64,000 nt of DNA from Arthrinium phaeospermum (Eukaryota; Ascomycota; Sordariomycetes; Amphisphaeriales; Apiosporaceae): positions 1,364,001 through 1,428,000 of the forward strand of contig QYRS01000012.1 of NCBI GenBank assembly GCA_006503535.1, written 5' to 3'. Positions 63,224 through 64,000 of the stretch are shown one piece after another. Position 1 is the first letter of the stretch. Every line of letters begins with the position of its first letter. The notes beneath the pieces were generated by a model. The model searched no databases, had not been told where the DNA came from, and saw only the letters and a list, made by a program, of their open reading frames with translations. The translations under genes and the position numbers were made by a program.

Positions 63224-64000
63224 CTACGCACCGCAGCAATTATGGGATGGTTGGGTACGGGCGGAGAGCTGACGAAGTGTCGCAAAAGTGGATACACGCT
63301 GGAATGGAAGGTCCAGGTAAGTTCGGGTTCCCAGCCAAAAAGTTGAGTCGGTGTCGGGTGGGCGGTTTGCGGTGTGAGTTTCGCTGAAAGGAAAATAAAA
63401 AGAGAGGTAACGCTATCCGCGACTTGACTCAGATTGGGAGCGGAATTAATTGTGATGGATCCCTTTTGGGGGGTGTTTGAATTGATGGCAACCGGTAGTA
63501 GGTTGAAGGGCGTGTAATTGATTGATGCAAGGGCCACAGAAGTTGTTGGTGAGCTTGACTTTGGGTTGGTGTGATTGACTGATCAGTACAGTATGGTGTG
63601 TGAGATCCAAGGCACGTCGCCTAGAAAGTTAGGTGTTAGGTCGGTTTGGGAATGTGTTATTGTTCAGAGGATGGCTACCAACGCGGAGCCATCGCCAGCT
63701 CGGGACAATCAATCAAACCAAATCAAAATCAGAAAGCCGCGCTTCGGGAACCAGAGCTCTGGAGCTTTCGCTCTCACTCTCTCTCACTGCGTGCACTAGG
63801 CACTAGGTTAGGTACTGTACTCCTCCTTTTGCAACAGCTCGACCGACCGATTGACCGATGGATCGCCTGACTTGTCTATCCTAGCCCAAGGAATAAATGG
63901 AGTCCTAGACGGACCCATGAAACCTGTCGGAGGAGCTCACTTCAATGTTAGCTAGCAACTAGCTCCTGCTGTGTCCGTGTGTGTCTCTCCCTCTTCCCTT
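63224..64000. other. Intergenic region at the right edge
   Basis: Promoter side of the chromodomain gene; no further gene recognised before the window ends. A CTCTCTCTCACT-type pyrimidine run lies near 63770-63790. Confidence 0.45.

Overview
The window is nuclear DNA of a filamentous ascomycete (Pezizomycotina, most likely Sordariomycetes). Evidence: most genes carry one or more introns of about 50-90 bp with GTAAGT-like donors and CTRAC/CTAAC branch points; there is an intron-bearing tRNA-Leu; and the families are typical of moulds, such as a Pth11-like rhodopsin-domain receptor, an AA12-type sugar dehydrogenase, a monocarboxylate-type MFS carrier and a high-affinity methionine permease. I could not narrow the species further by eye.

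Layout: 1-1331 is the 5' part of a PhoD-like phosphatase running off the left edge. 3.0-3.6 kb is a small conserved fungal gene, 4.9-6.7 kb a sphingoid-base kinase (with a probable GC-AG intron) convergent with an Rrp1/Nop52 gene, and 8.6 kb a tRNA-Leu(CAG). 10.1-13.9 kb holds an AA12-type sugar dehydrogenase and a ferroportin-like gene. 14.37-16.79 kb is a striking low-complexity array: a diverged 50-60 bp motif repeated about 15 times between polypyrimidine spacers. 17.5-18.5 kb is a Cys-containing gene with an internal direct duplication. 19.1-23.9 kb holds BFR2/AATF, IND1-like and SPF30-like housekeeping genes. 26-31 kb holds an unknown helical protein, a hotdog thioesterase, a secreted guanyl-specific RNase and a Yju2/CCDC130-type splicing factor. 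31.3-32.3 kb is a UBC8-type E2 enzyme. 34-42 kb holds a secreted protein, an unknown protein, a Pth11-like receptor and an MFS carrier. 43-51.5 kb holds an unknown protein, a four-carbon-acid sugar kinase, a monocarboxylate-type carrier and a methionine permease. 53-63 kb holds a putative zinc-binding protein, an SDR, a Fat1-type acyl-CoA synthetase, a GPI-type secreted protein and a double-chromodomain protein.

Two things stand out. First, the UBC8 gene only reads as a gap-free E2 enzyme if it contains micro-exons of 8, 3 and 1 nucleotide. All the resulting introns are 52-72 bp with proper branch points, and the exon lengths sum to an exact multiple of three. Second, nearly every gene between about 7.1 and 23.3 kb carries single-base frame disruptions, mostly in homopolymers, whereas genes outside that interval are almost all intact. 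The interval is centred on the low-complexity array and includes presumably essential genes, so I read it as sequence error around a hard-to-assemble repeat rather than true pseudogenes. The 17.5-18.0 kb duplication, whose two copies carry complementary indels, fits the same view.

I saw no biosynthetic cluster, CRISPR array, transposon or obvious defence system. Gene functions are otherwise independent, as is usual for fungal chromosomes.
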